In this document: one piece after another, positions 1 through 9,745 of the stretch | Numbering within the stretch: the first letter of the stretch is position 1 | How the letters are laid out: each line of letters begins with the position of its first letter | Source of the DNA: Paulinella micropora | Taxonomy: Eukaryota; Cercozoa; Imbricatea; Euglyphida | DNA length: 35,881 bases | Direction: 5' to 3' | NCBI GenBank assembly: GCA_009731375.1 | Contig: BJOX01000316.1 | Coordinates: forward strand, 216,766 to 252,646 | Notes under the pieces: model-generated | Told to the model about the DNA's origin: nothing | Seen by the model: the letters and a program-made list of their open reading frames with translations, nothing else | Database searches by the model: none | Made by a program: the position numbers and the translations under genes

Positions 1-1
1 A

Positions 2-1321
2 GCAGGATTTTTGGACACCTTCTGGAAAAAGGAAGGAAGCGATTTTTCCCATGCATTTATCTATAAAGACCTGGTAGTAGGCGAATTCCTGTGCTTGCTA
101 GAACTTTACTACGAGCGCACGGATTGCCTCAAGCTGGCAGAAACGGATGTACGCAGAGAGCTGCTGCGTTTTGACTGGGATCACGCGATTGATAAAGTCT
201 TTTCCCGAATGAAGGCAGAGGCAGAGGGCAAGTCCCTAAATTTGCGATCGCGGCTAGGGTTCGGATTTCCAACCTGTACCAAATTTATTTGCTTTATTGA
301 CCGGTTCTGTACTGTAAAACGACTAGCACCAAACCCCGCCGACAAGCAGAAAACAAGCGGCAATGCTCAGGGCGCCTTGGCTAAAGAATTTGAGAAACTG
401 CGACAACCCTACTCGCTCTTGCCAGGAGGATGCCTGTGGGCCGTGAGGAATTTTATCTACCAAGGTGCCAAACGTAAAAACCTAACAAAGACCGACGCCG
501 ACATACTCATGTATGTCCTGCACACGCTCATGGATGCGCGGGCCGGGGGCAGTCTAAGTAGTTACAATGTTGGAGCTATACGTTCCAGACTAATGATGGA
601 CGGTCTCAAATATGCCGCGAAGTTCGACGACAAATGCTCGCCCCCACCCGCAGGGAGCAAATGTACGCAATGCGCCAACTGCAGGAAGGCTACTCAAGGC
701 CACCGGGAGCCGTCCTACGACGCAGATAACGGCTCTGAAGAGGACAAGGAAGCATGGGCCCGAGTGGCCCCAGGTCTTCCTGCGAAAATACAGGAGCTGG
801 ATCCTGGATTTCGAAATTATTCAGAACAAGTGTCGATAGACAGCTTCTACCAAGCCATGAACCACCAGGGCTTTCAGCTGTCGGATCCGACGGAGAGCAA
901 TGCGCCCCCGGAGATCCAGCGCGGGCTGCACCTTTGTAGGCTCGACGTGACCATAACCGGAAAAGATAATAACAAGCTGGCCACGTCGTCCAATCAAGCT
1001 ATTGTTTTCTTTTGGCACGTCAGCGAGACAGGCGAGATGAGCCGAGTTACGATGGGCTCGGGCAAAAAAGCGTCGGGCAAGCTTTTGCCTGCTTGCAGCC
1101 GGGGGTTCTGGTGGCCGCGCGGCAATACCGAGACCTTCCTAAATGCAATCCAAGCTGCTATCAACGCCTGCGACCGCAAGGATTTCAGGCCGGCGTTTGA
1201 CTTGACGAGAACCTACATTAATACCGAGATTATCCCCTCCGATACAACCGGCTGGGAAGCCAGTGTGAAGTTTAAGTTACGGCGCCTGGGTGCACACCAA
1301 CTTCCAGGCCCTCAAGAATAA
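2..1321 (+). CDS. Hypothetical protein with Cys cluster, 5'-partial
   Basis: The reading frame is already open at the window edge and the first in-frame ATG lies about 200 bases in, so the start is probably upstream. About 439 residues are visible. Counting from codon 11, a cluster C209-x8-C-x2-C-x2-C (CTQCANC region) looks zinc-binding. The C-terminal part carries a conserved-looking stretch, FWWPRGNTETFLNAIQAA, which recurs in a decayed copy near 34.9 kb, so the family was duplicated. The TAA stop overlaps an AATAAA at 1317-1322. I do not recognise the family. Composition and length argue for a real gene. The function is unknown. Confidence 0.8.
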   Translation, partial: AGFLDTFWKKEGSDFSHAFIYKDLVVGEFLCLLELYYERTDCLKLAETDVRRELLRFDWDHAIDKVFSRMKAEAEGKSLNLRSRLGFGFPTCTKFICFIDRFCTVKRLAPNPADKQKTSGNAQGALAKEFEKLRQPYSLLPGGCLWAVRNFIYQGAKRKNLTKTDADILMYVLHTLMDARAGGSLSSYNVGAIRSRLMMDGLKYAAKFDDKCSPPPAGSKCTQCANCRKATQGHREPSYDADNGSEEDKEAWARVAPGLPAKIQELDPGFRNYSEQVSIDSFYQAMNHQGFQLSDPTESNAPPEIQRGLHLCRLDVTITGKDNNKLATSSNQAIVFFWHVSETGEMSRVTMGSGKKASGKLLPACSRGFWWPRGNTETFLNAIQAAINACDRKDFRPAFDLTRTYINTEIIPSDTTGWEASVKFKLRRLGAHQLPGPQE

Positions 1322-1322
1322 A
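1317..1322 (+). terminator. AATAAA 3'-end signal overlapping stop codon
   Basis: AATAAA overlaps the TAA stop of the preceding gene. The same arrangement (AAATAAA containing the stop) is seen on the minus strand at 23870. It is a plausible mRNA 3'-end signal. Confidence 0.4.
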
Positions 1323-1626
1323 AGTATGTGTCGTCGTGTGCATGTGACAGCTCCAGGCTACATTGACGTTTGTGCGTACACTTTTGTTCGTGCAGAGTGG
1401 CTCTGGCAGCTAGGATCTGGTACAAGCGTTGCTTGAGCTCTGCATGCAGGGGCAAATCAGTCATCTTTCAGGGCTTCCCGTCCCTAAAATTCTTTTTCAA
1501 TAAGGGAAGAAAGATTTGGGAGGGAGGGGCGCATCCCCCCCCCTCTTCTGCTCCTAATTCTCTCACGAGGTTGTGGCGAGGGCGAGAAAGGGGGATGGGG
1601 GGGGGAGAGAGAAAGGGTCGGGGTTC

Positions 1627-1657
<31 letters not shown>

Positions 1658-1762
1658 TAATTGGTTTATGCTCCCCTTGTCGTATATACATTAAATACTC
1701 TAAACCTTGGGTCGTCACGGAGAGTATCGATTGCAATAACAGTGTACATGGTTTTTTGAGAC
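1322..1762. promoter_or_regulatory. Intergenic region with (AG)n tract and TATA-like box
   Basis: No credible gene is seen in these 441 bases. They hold a near-palindromic G/C tract (about 1519-1549), an (AG)13 microsatellite at 1631-1657, and a TATA-like GTATATACATTAAAT at 1682-1696, about 70 bases upstream of the next ATG. Similar CT/AG tracts precede two other genes here (7006-7026 and 18496-18511), so the tract may be part of the promoter. Confidence 0.35.
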
Positions 1763-4700
1763 ATGCCCACAAAAGAGTGCACGCATAAATCCATACATCC
1801 AGCCCTGCGCTGTGTGCACTGTAAAAAAATTACGCACCCAGATCGAAACACACGCCAATGGACGCGGCTTGGCCACAAATTATGGAGTTCCACAGCCAGT
1901 GGGGACATATACGACAACATTATATTGTACGTGTATGAACCATACGAAACGGTTCCGGAGCCCTGGACAAAGATGAATAAGCTTCAGAAAATTGTTTGTC
2001 AAAAGATGGTGGAACTCTTAATTCCAATCGAAGCACGTGCTCGTTACAGATCGACCGACAACACACGGATCGTCGCTGTGCTACAGAGGTTTCCCCCGCT
2101 CAGCAGTGGCCTCCTTCACACAGGAATCGACGTGATTGAACATGCCGAGACGAAGGCGAGCGTCCTTGCAGGGTTATTCAGTATTAACCCTGACAAGATG
2201 CTTACCATCGACGCGACGGCCGCCGTGTTGGCTGAGAAGTTTATACTGTTGGCTCTGAAGGGAGCTCAAGAGTTTTGTCTGTTTTCCAATGTTGTACCGG
2301 ATCGAACCTTGGTGGAGTATGAACCGCCGCTAGCTGCAGGGAAAAGCAATGACGTTGGTATGTTTCATGTTTGGTACTATGGATTTGTGTCCGATAGCCC
2401 CATGATTGGATCTTGGCCACGCCTGAAAAAACTTATGGCCAAGGGATGGACACGCTTTTACGATCCTGAGAAAGCGGTCACGCAAGACGACACCCAGAAC
2501 GAGGGGCTTTGGCGGCAGGCGCTGGAACTTTCAAACCTGGTGTCTCTGTACATGAACTGTGCTGCTAGATTCCATATGTACGGGCGCGGGTGGGGCTTTG
2601 TGCGTGCGTTTCTACAGCATCAACAGCAGAAACTGCAGGTTTATTGTCGTCAACTGTGGTGCACCGACTATAAGCATCTGCTGCAAGCTATTGGCGCCTG
2701 TGCTGGCCTTTGGTTTAGCTTAGTGCGGTCCCATACAGGTCCGCTGCAGGCTTTCCTCCAGTGGCAAGAGGTCGGGGGTGGATGCCCCTTCCAGTCTGCA
2801 TCTGCCACGAAACAGACGGCGGGACTGCTAGGAGCATCATTTACGAACCCATGGGGAAGTCAGGATGCAGTAAAGAAGTTTCTGTGCCATTTGCTGTTAG
2901 GCGCAAAACTAGCCAATATGCTCAACGGACTTACCGAGCGCCAGGCGAAGATGTGGCAGCCGACTGTGATGACACCATTGTCGTTTGACCGCCAGCAGGC
3001 AGTAACGTTTCGGCTCCTACTCACAGACCTGCATACCCCCCAGAAGCTTGCCGCCGAGAAGAAAAAAGAGAGGACGTGCACTTGCAAGGATAGCCAGCAA
3101 GTTCTGACCGCGGCCCGAGCTTCCCAACTCATGTGGGCTAGTAAGGACGAAAAGGGCATTCTGGTGTTGCTTGCGGAGGTTTGCAACGAACGGGTGATTG
3201 ATGGAGCCATTGCAGTTGGCTGTAGTGGTTCTGACCCGGTTGAGCGGAAGCGGCGTCCCAGAGAATGGACCGACTTTAAACTGTCGGACCAGTGCTTGGA
3301 AGAGGCGCGTGAGCTACAGACAGCAGTGACTGCCGGAAAACTACCTTCCGAGCGCCTGACAAACAGTGTCAGAGCGGCCGCAGCAGCAGTCGAGTCAAGA
3401 TTTCTGCAGCACGTGTACGCCAGGACCTTGTTGGGCCAAAGCGAGATCACGCCCTCCCCTGTTTCTTGTTACTACAAGCACAGCCAAGCCGATCTGGAAT
3501 TACAGCGGGGGGCGGTATGGGCGCCTGCTTGGCAATCGCGGCTGACCGGCTCGTTTAAGGTCGAGGAACCGAATTTGGTTCTTGACTTATATGTTGCTGA
3601 CAGTTTAACAACGGAGGATGCTATCAGAAGCTTACTAACCAAGGTCGGCGCACTTTCCACGCTGCAGGTCATTCTAGTTAATTTTGAACCTAAGATAATT
3701 TACTATCGACAAGGGGACGTGCGCATTGATATTCGCGACGCAGGAGATTTGTTTATGCCCGCCGAGAAAAACATAGCTACAATCAAGCAGATCGAAGGAT
3801 TAGGTGAAAGTAAAGGGCTAACAAACAAACAAGAGCAAAGGCCGACCTCTACTACAGAACTCCAGCAAGCAATCATATATTTCTCAAACCTACTCTTCCT
3901 GTGGCTGCAAAATGGAGAGCACAACGGGGCCTTGCTACGGTATGGGTCCAGGGTGATCGGGCTGCGACTTCACCAGGCGCACCGGCTAGAATATATGGAA
4001 CAACAGCGTGCCAAACTACGACAACACGAGCAACGACTCCAGGTAATTACTGAAGCCCGCAACCGACTAGAAGGCTTTGAAAAGATGTGCCAGGCCATAG
4101 GTCTTGTACTAAAAGACTGGCAACCCAAAGCAACGCTAGTGAATAGTATCGAACAGGCGCGGACTATTTTTACGACTTGTGCGCGAATGGAACAAGACTG
4201 TGCCGCGGTGTCGGAAAGGGAGTTAGCGACAAGCCTGTCGGTTATCTTCACTGGGGCAGAGTCTCTCTACACAAAGCTCACTCTCTTAAAAGACCACGGA
4301 AATTGCATCCATGTGCTACGTGCACTCCGCCAGGCTAAGGCTGGCCATGATTCTTGTTCTACATTGACAGCAAAAGACAAGGACGGGCCACTGGGTAATA
4401 CTAACGCGGGCTGGGGCTTGGATGAATGGGAAAAAAATGATTCCAGACTCAAAACCTTTTTAGATAGTATCCAGCCGCTGGAACAGCCCGACCTGTCCAG
4501 TGCCATGACAAGCTATCAGGAGTACGTTGATGCCAACAGAATCAACCTGTTATCACAACAAGCCAAGCTACTTATTGTCAAATTCAAGTCTGCCTGTAAA
4601 AATAGAACATATGATGATGCGATCAAGCTCCTGCAAGATAGCGGCGGCGCCGCTGAACTGCAAAAATCTGTTGGTGAAGTTCTTGACGGGGCGCGGGCTT

Positions 4701-5632
4701 TGGGACAAGAGTATCAATCACTTCCACAAGAGGTGCAGCAAGTATTGGATTCTCTTCTGGCTTTTGACAGCAAAAGAGAACTCGTGGAGACTTCCGGCGA
4801 CCCTGTTGCATTACTCTCTAGCATAAAAGCACTCTCGCCCAACTGGTCGTCTGGCAAAGGATTGCTACAAAATAAGCTACAAAAGCTCCAGAATCTTAAT
4901 TCTGCACAGGCAGCTTTGGCGAACATGCTAAAAGTACTGACCCCGTTGGCAAACAAATACAATCTGCTACAGCGCGCAGCTGATATCCGGAGCAAGTACA
5001 AAACTGCAACAAACGATAATAATACTGATCAAGTACTGAGCGATCTGGCACGTGACTACCTCGGACTTTCCCAAGAATTGCTGTCTAAGCACTTAGCCCT
5101 GCATACCGAAAACAGCACGGTTGTGTGCAATAGTGATCTCGAGACTTTGACAACGCTCTCGGAAAAGGAGCTGGCCGGCGCTACTCTCAGCTGTACAAAC
5201 CTCCAAAGCATTCTGGAGGAATATACATCACCCTCCAAGGCAGTCGGCGTCAACATGCAGCAGAGTTTTGTTCAGACAGAAAAAGCGGTGGAAGAGACTA
5301 GTAAGCTAATTGCTATTCTAGAAAGTAACTACCGTAAGTTGAGCGCCGACGAACCAACCCAACTGCCACGACCAGAGGAACTCAAGGGAGTTATAGGCCA
5401 CTGTGCTAAACTGTGGAGCGACGTTGCCTTGACAAACGATGGGCCTGAAGCCACAAAGGCGCGCGACCCCCCGCACGCATTCGCAAATTTGCTCTCAAAA
5501 GATAACAGGTTCCGAGACAGTTGCAATAAGGACCTGCTAATCATGAGCCAACATGTATCCATTTACATACAATGGATAGACCTAGTGTACAAGCAGTTGT
5601 TCCAAGACGCGGTCCAACTCGCGAAATGTTAA
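1763..5632 (+). CDS. Large hypothetical protein (1289 aa)
   Basis: A single uninterrupted ATG-started frame of 1289 residues. The N-terminus has a CVHCKK pair with nearby Cys/His (possible metal site). The first 650 residues look globular, with Trp/Tyr/Cys-rich stretches. From about residue 700 to the C-terminus the protein is rich in Leu, Gln, Lys and Glu with little Pro, suggesting long alpha-helical or coiled-coil segments. No signal peptide or clear membrane segment is visible. The ATG follows a TATA-like box and an (AG)n tract. TTTATTAAA lies 62 bases after the stop. I do not recognise the family. A structural or virion-associated role is conceivable but unsupported. Confidence 0.88.
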   Translation: MPTKECTHKSIHPALRCVHCKKITHPDRNTRQWTRLGHKLWSSTASGDIYDNIILYVYEPYETVPEPWTKMNKLQKIVCQKMVELLIPIEARARYRSTDNTRIVAVLQRFPPLSSGLLHTGIDVIEHAETKASVLAGLFSINPDKMLTIDATAAVLAEKFILLALKGAQEFCLFSNVVPDRTLVEYEPPLAAGKSNDVGMFHVWYYGFVSDSPMIGSWPRLKKLMAKGWTRFYDPEKAVTQDDTQNEGLWRQALELSNLVSLYMNCAARFHMYGRGWGFVRAFLQHQQQKLQVYCRQLWCTDYKHLLQAIGACAGLWFSLVRSHTGPLQAFLQWQEVGGGCPFQSASATKQTAGLLGASFTNPWGSQDAVKKFLCHLLLGAKLANMLNGLTERQAKMWQPTVMTPLSFDRQQAVTFRLLLTDLHTPQKLAAEKKKERTCTCKDSQQVLTAARASQLMWASKDEKGILVLLAEVCNERVIDGAIAVGCSGSDPVERKRRPREWTDFKLSDQCLEEARELQTAVTAGKLPSERLTNSVRAAAAAVESRFLQHVYARTLLGQSEITPSPVSCYYKHSQADLELQRGAVWAPAWQSRLTGSFKVEEPNLVLDLYVADSLTTEDAIRSLLTKVGALSTLQVILVNFEPKIIYYRQGDVRIDIRDAGDLFMPAEKNIATIKQIEGLGESKGLTNKQEQRPTSTTELQQAIIYFSNLLFLWLQNGEHNGALLRYGSRVIGLRLHQAHRLEYMEQQRAKLRQHEQRLQVITEARNRLEGFEKMCQAIGLVLKDWQPKATLVNSIEQARTIFTTCARMEQDCAAVSERELATSLSVIFTGAESLYTKLTLLKDHGNCIHVLRALRQAKAGHDSCSTLTAKDKDGPLGNTNAGWGLDEWEKNDSRLKTFLDSIQPLEQPDLSSAMTSYQEYVDANRINLLSQQAKLLIVKFKSACKNRTYDDAIKLLQDSGGAAELQKSVGEVLDGARALGQEYQSLPQEVQQVLDSLLAFDSKRELVETSGDPVALLSSIKALSPNWSSGKGLLQNKLQKLQNLNSAQAALANMLKVLTPLANKYNLLQRAADIRSKYKTATNDNNTDQVLSDLARDYLGLSQELLSKHLALHTENSTVVCNSDLETLTTLSEKELAGATLSCTNLQSILEEYTSPSKAVGVNMQQSFVQTEKAVEETSKLIAILESNYRKLSADEPTQLPRPEELKGVIGHCAKLWSDVALTNDGPEATKARDPPHAFANLLSKDNRFRDSCNKDLLIMSQHVSIYIQWIDLVYKQLFQDAVQLAKC

Positions 5633-5693
5633 GAGAGGGAGGGAGAGGGGGGAGGGTGGGGAAAGCACCGAGTGGGCCAAACAGAGACAACTA

Positions 5694-5702
5694 TTTATTA
5701 AA
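5694..5702 (+). terminator. TTTATTAAA 3'-end motif
   Basis: TTTATTAAA 62 bases after the stop of the 1289-residue gene. The same motif follows several other genes in the window on their own strand. Confidence 0.35.
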
Positions 5703-5767
5703 ACAGTTGGAATTTTGTCGTGGCTAAGCACTGTATATTCGGCCGCAGCGACAGACGTAAATCTTCA

Positions 5768-6805
5768 ATGGAATTGGGATTGCGTGCGCAGTGCGCCTCA
5801 AAGTTGGGGTTGGCTGAAAGCTACTCCGACGGGCGTGGTGTAGTACAAGACCAGGTACAAACGGTAGCTTGGCTCCGCAAGGCTGCGGAGCAAGGAGACC
5901 ATGTTGCGCAGAACAATTTGGGGTTTTGCTATGAAAACGGACGAGGAGTGGTCAGGAACGTCGCGCATGCGATCGAGTGGTACCACCTAGCTGCAGAGCA
6001 AGGGTATGCTGCCGCGCAGTTTAATTTGGGGGTTTGTTATGCGAACGGGCAAGGGGTCCTCCGAGACTGCGCTCAAGCAACCGAGTGGTACCGTCGAGCC
6101 GCTAACCAAGGGCAAGCACAGGCACAACTGAACTTGGGGGCTTGTTACGCAAATGGGCGAGGAGTTGGGCAAGATGACACCCAAGCAGTCAAATGGTACC
6201 GCCGAGCAGCCAAACAAGGGGATGCTTTAGCACAGTTCAACTTGGGGGTTTGTTACGTGAAAGGACGAGGACTTGGCCAAGACGACGCTCAAGCAGTCAA
6301 GTGGTTTCGTAAGGCTGCGGAACAAGGGCATGCTGTCGCGCAGAACACTTTGGGGTATTTGTACGAAAACGGGCGAGGAATCGGCAGGGACGACGCCCGG
6401 GCGTTTGAGTGGTACGGCCGAGCCGCTAAGCAAGGGGATGCTTGGGCACAGCTTAATCTGGGGGTCTGTTACGCAAAAGGACGGGGGGTCGACCAGGACG
6501 ATGCTCAGGCAGTAGTATGGTTCCGTAAGGCTGCAGAACAGGGGCATGCTGTCGCACAGAATAATCTGGGGTTTTTTTATGAGAAAGGACGAGGGATCGA
6601 AAGGGACAAAGCTAGAGCAATCAATTGGTACTGCCGAGCTGCCGAGCAAGGAGATGCTTTGGCACGGCGTAACTTGGTGGTTTGTTACACGAGCGCACAG
6701 CACAACAGCCAAGGCGATGCTCAAGCAGTCGAGTGGTCTACGCGCGCTTTCGATCAACGCCAGGGTTCAGTCTCGGCTTGCCAACTGCTGCCGGCGGCCC
6801 CGTGA
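5768..6805 (+). CDS. Sel1-repeat (TPR-like) protein
   Basis: 345 residues from the first ATG (the open frame extends upstream to a GTG at 5720, but only ATG starts are used by its neighbours). Almost the whole protein is a tandem array of 36-residue Sel1-like repeats: eight good copies with the pattern A-x-LGxxYxxGRGVxxDxxxAxxWYRxAAxQG, plus a ninth degenerate copy near the C-terminus (TSAQHNSQGD region). Sel1 repeats form alpha-alpha superhelices that act as protein-protein scaffolds. There is no signal peptide, so it is probably intracellular. A second gene of the family starts at 35594. The partner and pathway are unknown. Confidence 0.93.
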   Translation: MELGLRAQCASKLGLAESYSDGRGVVQDQVQTVAWLRKAAEQGDHVAQNNLGFCYENGRGVVRNVAHAIEWYHLAAEQGYAAAQFNLGVCYANGQGVLRDCAQATEWYRRAANQGQAQAQLNLGACYANGRGVGQDDTQAVKWYRRAAKQGDALAQFNLGVCYVKGRGLGQDDAQAVKWFRKAAEQGHAVAQNTLGYLYENGRGIGRDDARAFEWYGRAAKQGDAWAQLNLGVCYAKGRGVDQDDAQAVVWFRKAAEQGHAVAQNNLGFFYEKGRGIERDKARAINWYCRAAEQGDALARRNLVVCYTSAQHNSQGDAQAVEWSTRAFDQRQGSVSACQLLPAAP

Positions 6806-7118
6806 CCACGCCGGGGCCTGGCCACGAGAGCTTAGGCCGGGTCCGCGCTGAAAAGCGCACGAAATTAACTCTTACTAGACAGGGACCGAAAGGGTGTGGG
6901 AAGCATGCTACCCCCCGCTGGCACTACCAGCAGGAAGGAGCGTTGCTTTTTATTAAATTAATTTCTAGAAAACAAAACACGTGGTGACCGTCTTATCAAC
7001 CCCCGCTCTCTCTCTCTCTCTCTCTCCCCCTCCCCTCATCTCTCCCCTCATCACTTTCCAACCCGCGCCAGCGGGCTAAAGGGAAGCGGGTTGGGCGGTG
7101 TGTATATATAGTAAAATT
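6806..7118. promoter_or_regulatory. Intergenic: 3' motif, CT microsatellite, TATA-like box
   Basis: Contains TTTATTAAA at 6949-6957 (3' end of the Sel1 gene), a (CT)10 tract at 7006-7026 followed by C/T-rich sequence, and TGTATATATAG at 7100-7110 just before the next ATG. No gene is seen. Confidence 0.4.
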
Positions 7119-9656
7119 ATGAAAGGGATGATGCAGTCAAAGCTAGCCCGCGCCCCTCTCAGTACACCAGCCCTGCCGCGTGTGCTGCTGGCGGCCCTGC
7201 TACCGCTGTTGCTGCGTGCGTATTGTCCGTACGACCCCTCGGTAGCCCAACCCGGCGACCTGGTGCTGGAGCTGTCTGTGAGCGCGGCAGGCGCCAACTG
7301 GACACTGCCGGTCTCCGGAGCCAATGGAGCGGTTGGTGTGTGGGAGGTTTTTTGGGAGCAGGGCAGGGTGGCGCAGCGGTGCAGCGCGCTGGGGCCGTGC
7401 ACTTACACTTTTACCGACGACGGCGTCTTTGCCGTGGTTGTGCGCGGCCGGGTGCAGGGTTGGGCTATGACCTTAGATTGGCGGGGACGACATGGTGGCG
7501 GAGGACGGGTAAGCCTGCGCAAGATCCTGCAGTGGGGCGGGCTGCGGCTGGCGGCTGAGACGGGGCATCACTTCTACGGCGAGGCCGCGCTGGAGTGGCT
7601 GCCGCCGCTTGAGAAGCTAGACACGAACGGTTTACAGAGCCTGGAGCTCAGCTTCGCGGGGCTTTCGCCGACCGCGTGCTTTGACGTGTCCGGGCTGCGG
7701 ACGCCCTCGACGCTGACCAGCACTCGCGCGGCCTTTGCGGAGTCGCCGTGCCTCAAGTTTGCAAACGTCACTGGTTGGGACCTGTCGCGTGTGGTAGACA
7801 CGAGCTACATGTTTCGCGGCACGCAGGCGACCTCCGCACCAGGGCTGGCGAGCTGGAACATGTCGCGGGTCGTAAACGCCAGCGGCATGTTTGCGGACGC
7901 GTCACTGCTCAGGGCGGACCTGTCGCGCTGGAGGCCAGAGAGCTTGCAAGACGCCAGCAGTATGCTCTCCGGCGCCCCCGGGCTTGTACAGGACCTGAAC
8001 TACTGGACGCTACCTCTCATGGACCTGCAGACCACAGCGGCCTTTTGCGAGCGCCTAGTGCGCGGGTCTCTGCTGCAAAAGTCCCAGGCCCCCCAAGCGT
8101 GCCAGAGCAGCTGGCAGTCAAGCTCGGCTTCACTCTCTAGCTCAAAGTCGGGGTCCAGCACGCAGTCGCCCTCCAGCTCGGCTTCGGTTACCAGCTCGGC
8201 GTCAGTGACCAGCTCTGCCTCGGTTACCGGCTCGGCGTCAGCTACCAGCTCGGAATCCATTTCCAGCTCTGAGTCCGTGTCCAGCTCGTCGTCGGTGACC
8301 AGCTCGGCGTCCTTGTCTAGCTCGTCGTCGGTGACCGGCTCGGCGTCCGTGACCAGCTCTCCGTCCTTGTCTAGCTCGGCGTCGCTGACCGGCTCGGCGT
8401 CGCTGACCGGCTCGGCGTCGCTGACCAGCTCGGCGTCAGCGACAAGCTCGCCGTCCTTGTCTAGCTCGGCGTCGCTGACCAGCTCGGCGTCAGCGACAAG
8501 CTCGCCGTCCTTGTCTAGCTCGGCGTCGGTGACCAGCTCGCCGTCCTTGTCTAACTCGGCGTCGGTGACAAGCTCGCCGTCCCTGTCTAGCTCGGCGTCG
8601 GTGACGAGCTCGCCGTCCTTGTCTAGCTCAGTGTCCTTGTCAAGCTCAACGTCGGTCTCCGGTTCAGTGTCCTTGTCCCGCTCGGTGTCCGTGTCGGGCT
8701 CGGTGACGCCCACCATGTCGGTGACACGTTCCGCCTCGCCCAGTCCCTCGGCGACAGCGTCGCCCACGCCCTCGACAACGCCCACTCGTTCAATAACCCC
8801 GTCGCTTTCGCCGACGATATCGGTTACGCCCACTAGCTCTCCGACGCCCACCCTTTCGGTGACGTCCAGCGTGTCGCGGACGCCGACAGTCTCGGTAACA
8901 GCAACTTCTACCGTGTCAATCACGCCCACCGTGTCGCTGACGGCGACAATTTCGGTGACTGCAACTTCCACCGTCTCGCTTACGCCCAGCGCTTCGTTGA
9001 CGCCGACGGTCTCAGCGACGGTCACCGTCTCGCCGACGCGGTCTCCAATATGCTACCCCGCCCTAACCTTTGTGGCCAGCACTCCGCAGACAAATGCAAA
9101 CTGGACGGCCTCCGCTTCTAGTTATGTTTATGCTCTTACCAATCCTCAGTGGAGTGCTATGGACAACAACATCGCAAGCATGTGGATAAGTGGGACAAAC
9201 AAATACACCACTACTACGTGCACAACCTGCTATTTCGATGCCAATTCAGCCGCCGCAACCACGGATGTAGGGCTACCTCAGTTGATATACGGCGAATACT
9301 TGCTTGTGCAAATGGCTAGTACGATGCCAACGGGCGTGATGGCTAAATTGGAGGGTGCAACCGTGTGCGCAGGCCCCGCCGGATCATCATGGTGGGCACC
9401 TGCGATACTAGCGATCGCCGCGTGGGATGGCGTGGCGGCCGCCTGGACACCCCTTTGGAATCCTGCTAGCGCCTGGGCCTGGACAGCCCCCAGCACTTGC
9501 CAAACGATACCTGCTTCTACCGGCTACTATCGTTATTTTAGGATAATTGTCAAACAAATGTACCGCCAGTGTAGTACTACCTGCAATTCTGGATTTAACT
9601 ACGCCGAGGTGTCGGAAGTACGCTTGACGCTAACTCGGCAGGCGTTTTGCACATAA
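7119..9656 (+). CDS. Secreted BspA-like protein with Ser/Thr stalk and discoidin-like C-terminal domain
   Basis: 845 residues from ATG 7119 (further ATGs at 7128 and 7131). The N-terminus is a likely signal peptide: basic residues, then VLLAALLPLLL, then a Cys. Residues about 212-298 carry BspA-type/DUF285 repeats (DTSYMF, LASWNMSRVVNASGMF, LSRW). Residues about 330-642 are a low-complexity stalk of SSASVT/SSPSLS hexapeptides, encoded by an 18-bp repeat and probably heavily O-glycosylated. The last 200 residues, with paired Cys (CTTC) and many Trp/Tyr (YYRYFRIIVKQ), resemble an F5/8 type C (discoidin) carbohydrate-binding fold. The whole reads as a surface adhesin. A truncated paralogue lies at 25186-25887. 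Confidence 0.88.
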   Translation: MKGMMQSKLARAPLSTPALPRVLLAALLPLLLRAYCPYDPSVAQPGDLVLELSVSAAGANWTLPVSGANGAVGVWEVFWEQGRVAQRCSALGPCTYTFTDDGVFAVVVRGRVQGWAMTLDWRGRHGGGGRVSLRKILQWGGLRLAAETGHHFYGEAALEWLPPLEKLDTNGLQSLELSFAGLSPTACFDVSGLRTPSTLTSTRAAFAESPCLKFANVTGWDLSRVVDTSYMFRGTQATSAPGLASWNMSRVVNASGMFADASLLRADLSRWRPESLQDASSMLSGAPGLVQDLNYWTLPLMDLQTTAAFCERLVRGSLLQKSQAPQACQSSWQSSSASLSSSKSGSSTQSPSSSASVTSSASVTSSASVTGSASATSSESISSSESVSSSSSVTSSASLSSSSSVTGSASVTSSPSLSSSASLTGSASLTGSASLTSSASATSSPSLSSSASLTSSASATSSPSLSSSASVTSSPSLSNSASVTSSPSLSSSASVTSSPSLSSSVSLSSSTSVSGSVSLSRSVSVSGSVTPTMSVTRSASPSPSATASPTPSTTPTRSITPSLSPTISVTPTSSPTPTLSVTSSVSRTPTVSVTATSTVSITPTVSLTATISVTATSTVSLTPSASLTPTVSATVTVSPTRSPICYPALTFVASTPQTNANWTASASSYVYALTNPQWSAMDNNIASMWISGTNKYTTTTCTTCYFDANSAAATTDVGLPQLIYGEYLLVQMASTMPTGVMAKLEGATVCAGPAGSSWWAPAILAIAAWDGVAAAWTPLWNPASAWAWTAPSTCQTIPASTGYYRYFRIIVKQMYRQCSTTCNSGFNYAEVSEVRLTLTRQAFCT
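8107..9045 (+). repeat. 18-bp coding repeat encoding Ser/Thr stalk
   Basis: Variants of an 18-bp unit (agctcggcgtcggtgacc and relatives) are reiterated in frame. The first half encodes SSASVT/SSPSLS; the second half diverges to T/P-rich TPTVSVT. Such arrays change length readily, so allele length may vary and assembly here should be checked. Confidence 0.85.
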
Positions 9657-9727
9657 AGGGGCTGGGGGCTGGGGCTTGCCCTGCAGGATTCCAATCCAAT
9701 TTGAATCCCTTAAAAGTAAAGTAGGGT

Positions 9728-9736
9728 TTTATTAAA
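9728..9736. terminator. Shared 3'-end motif between convergent genes
   Basis: TTTATTAAA on the plus strand (TTTAATAAA on the minus strand) lies between the stop of the BspA-like gene and that of the convergent F-box-like gene, so it could serve both transcripts. Confidence 0.4.
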
Positions 9737-9745
9737 GATCAAGGC

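Noticed and set aside
8000-9025. 341-codon minus-strand open frame rich in Asp/Glu/Val/Thr
   Set aside because: It is antisense to the in-frame 18-bp Ser/Thr stalk repeat of the BspA-like gene; a codon-periodic repeat opens several frames by chance.
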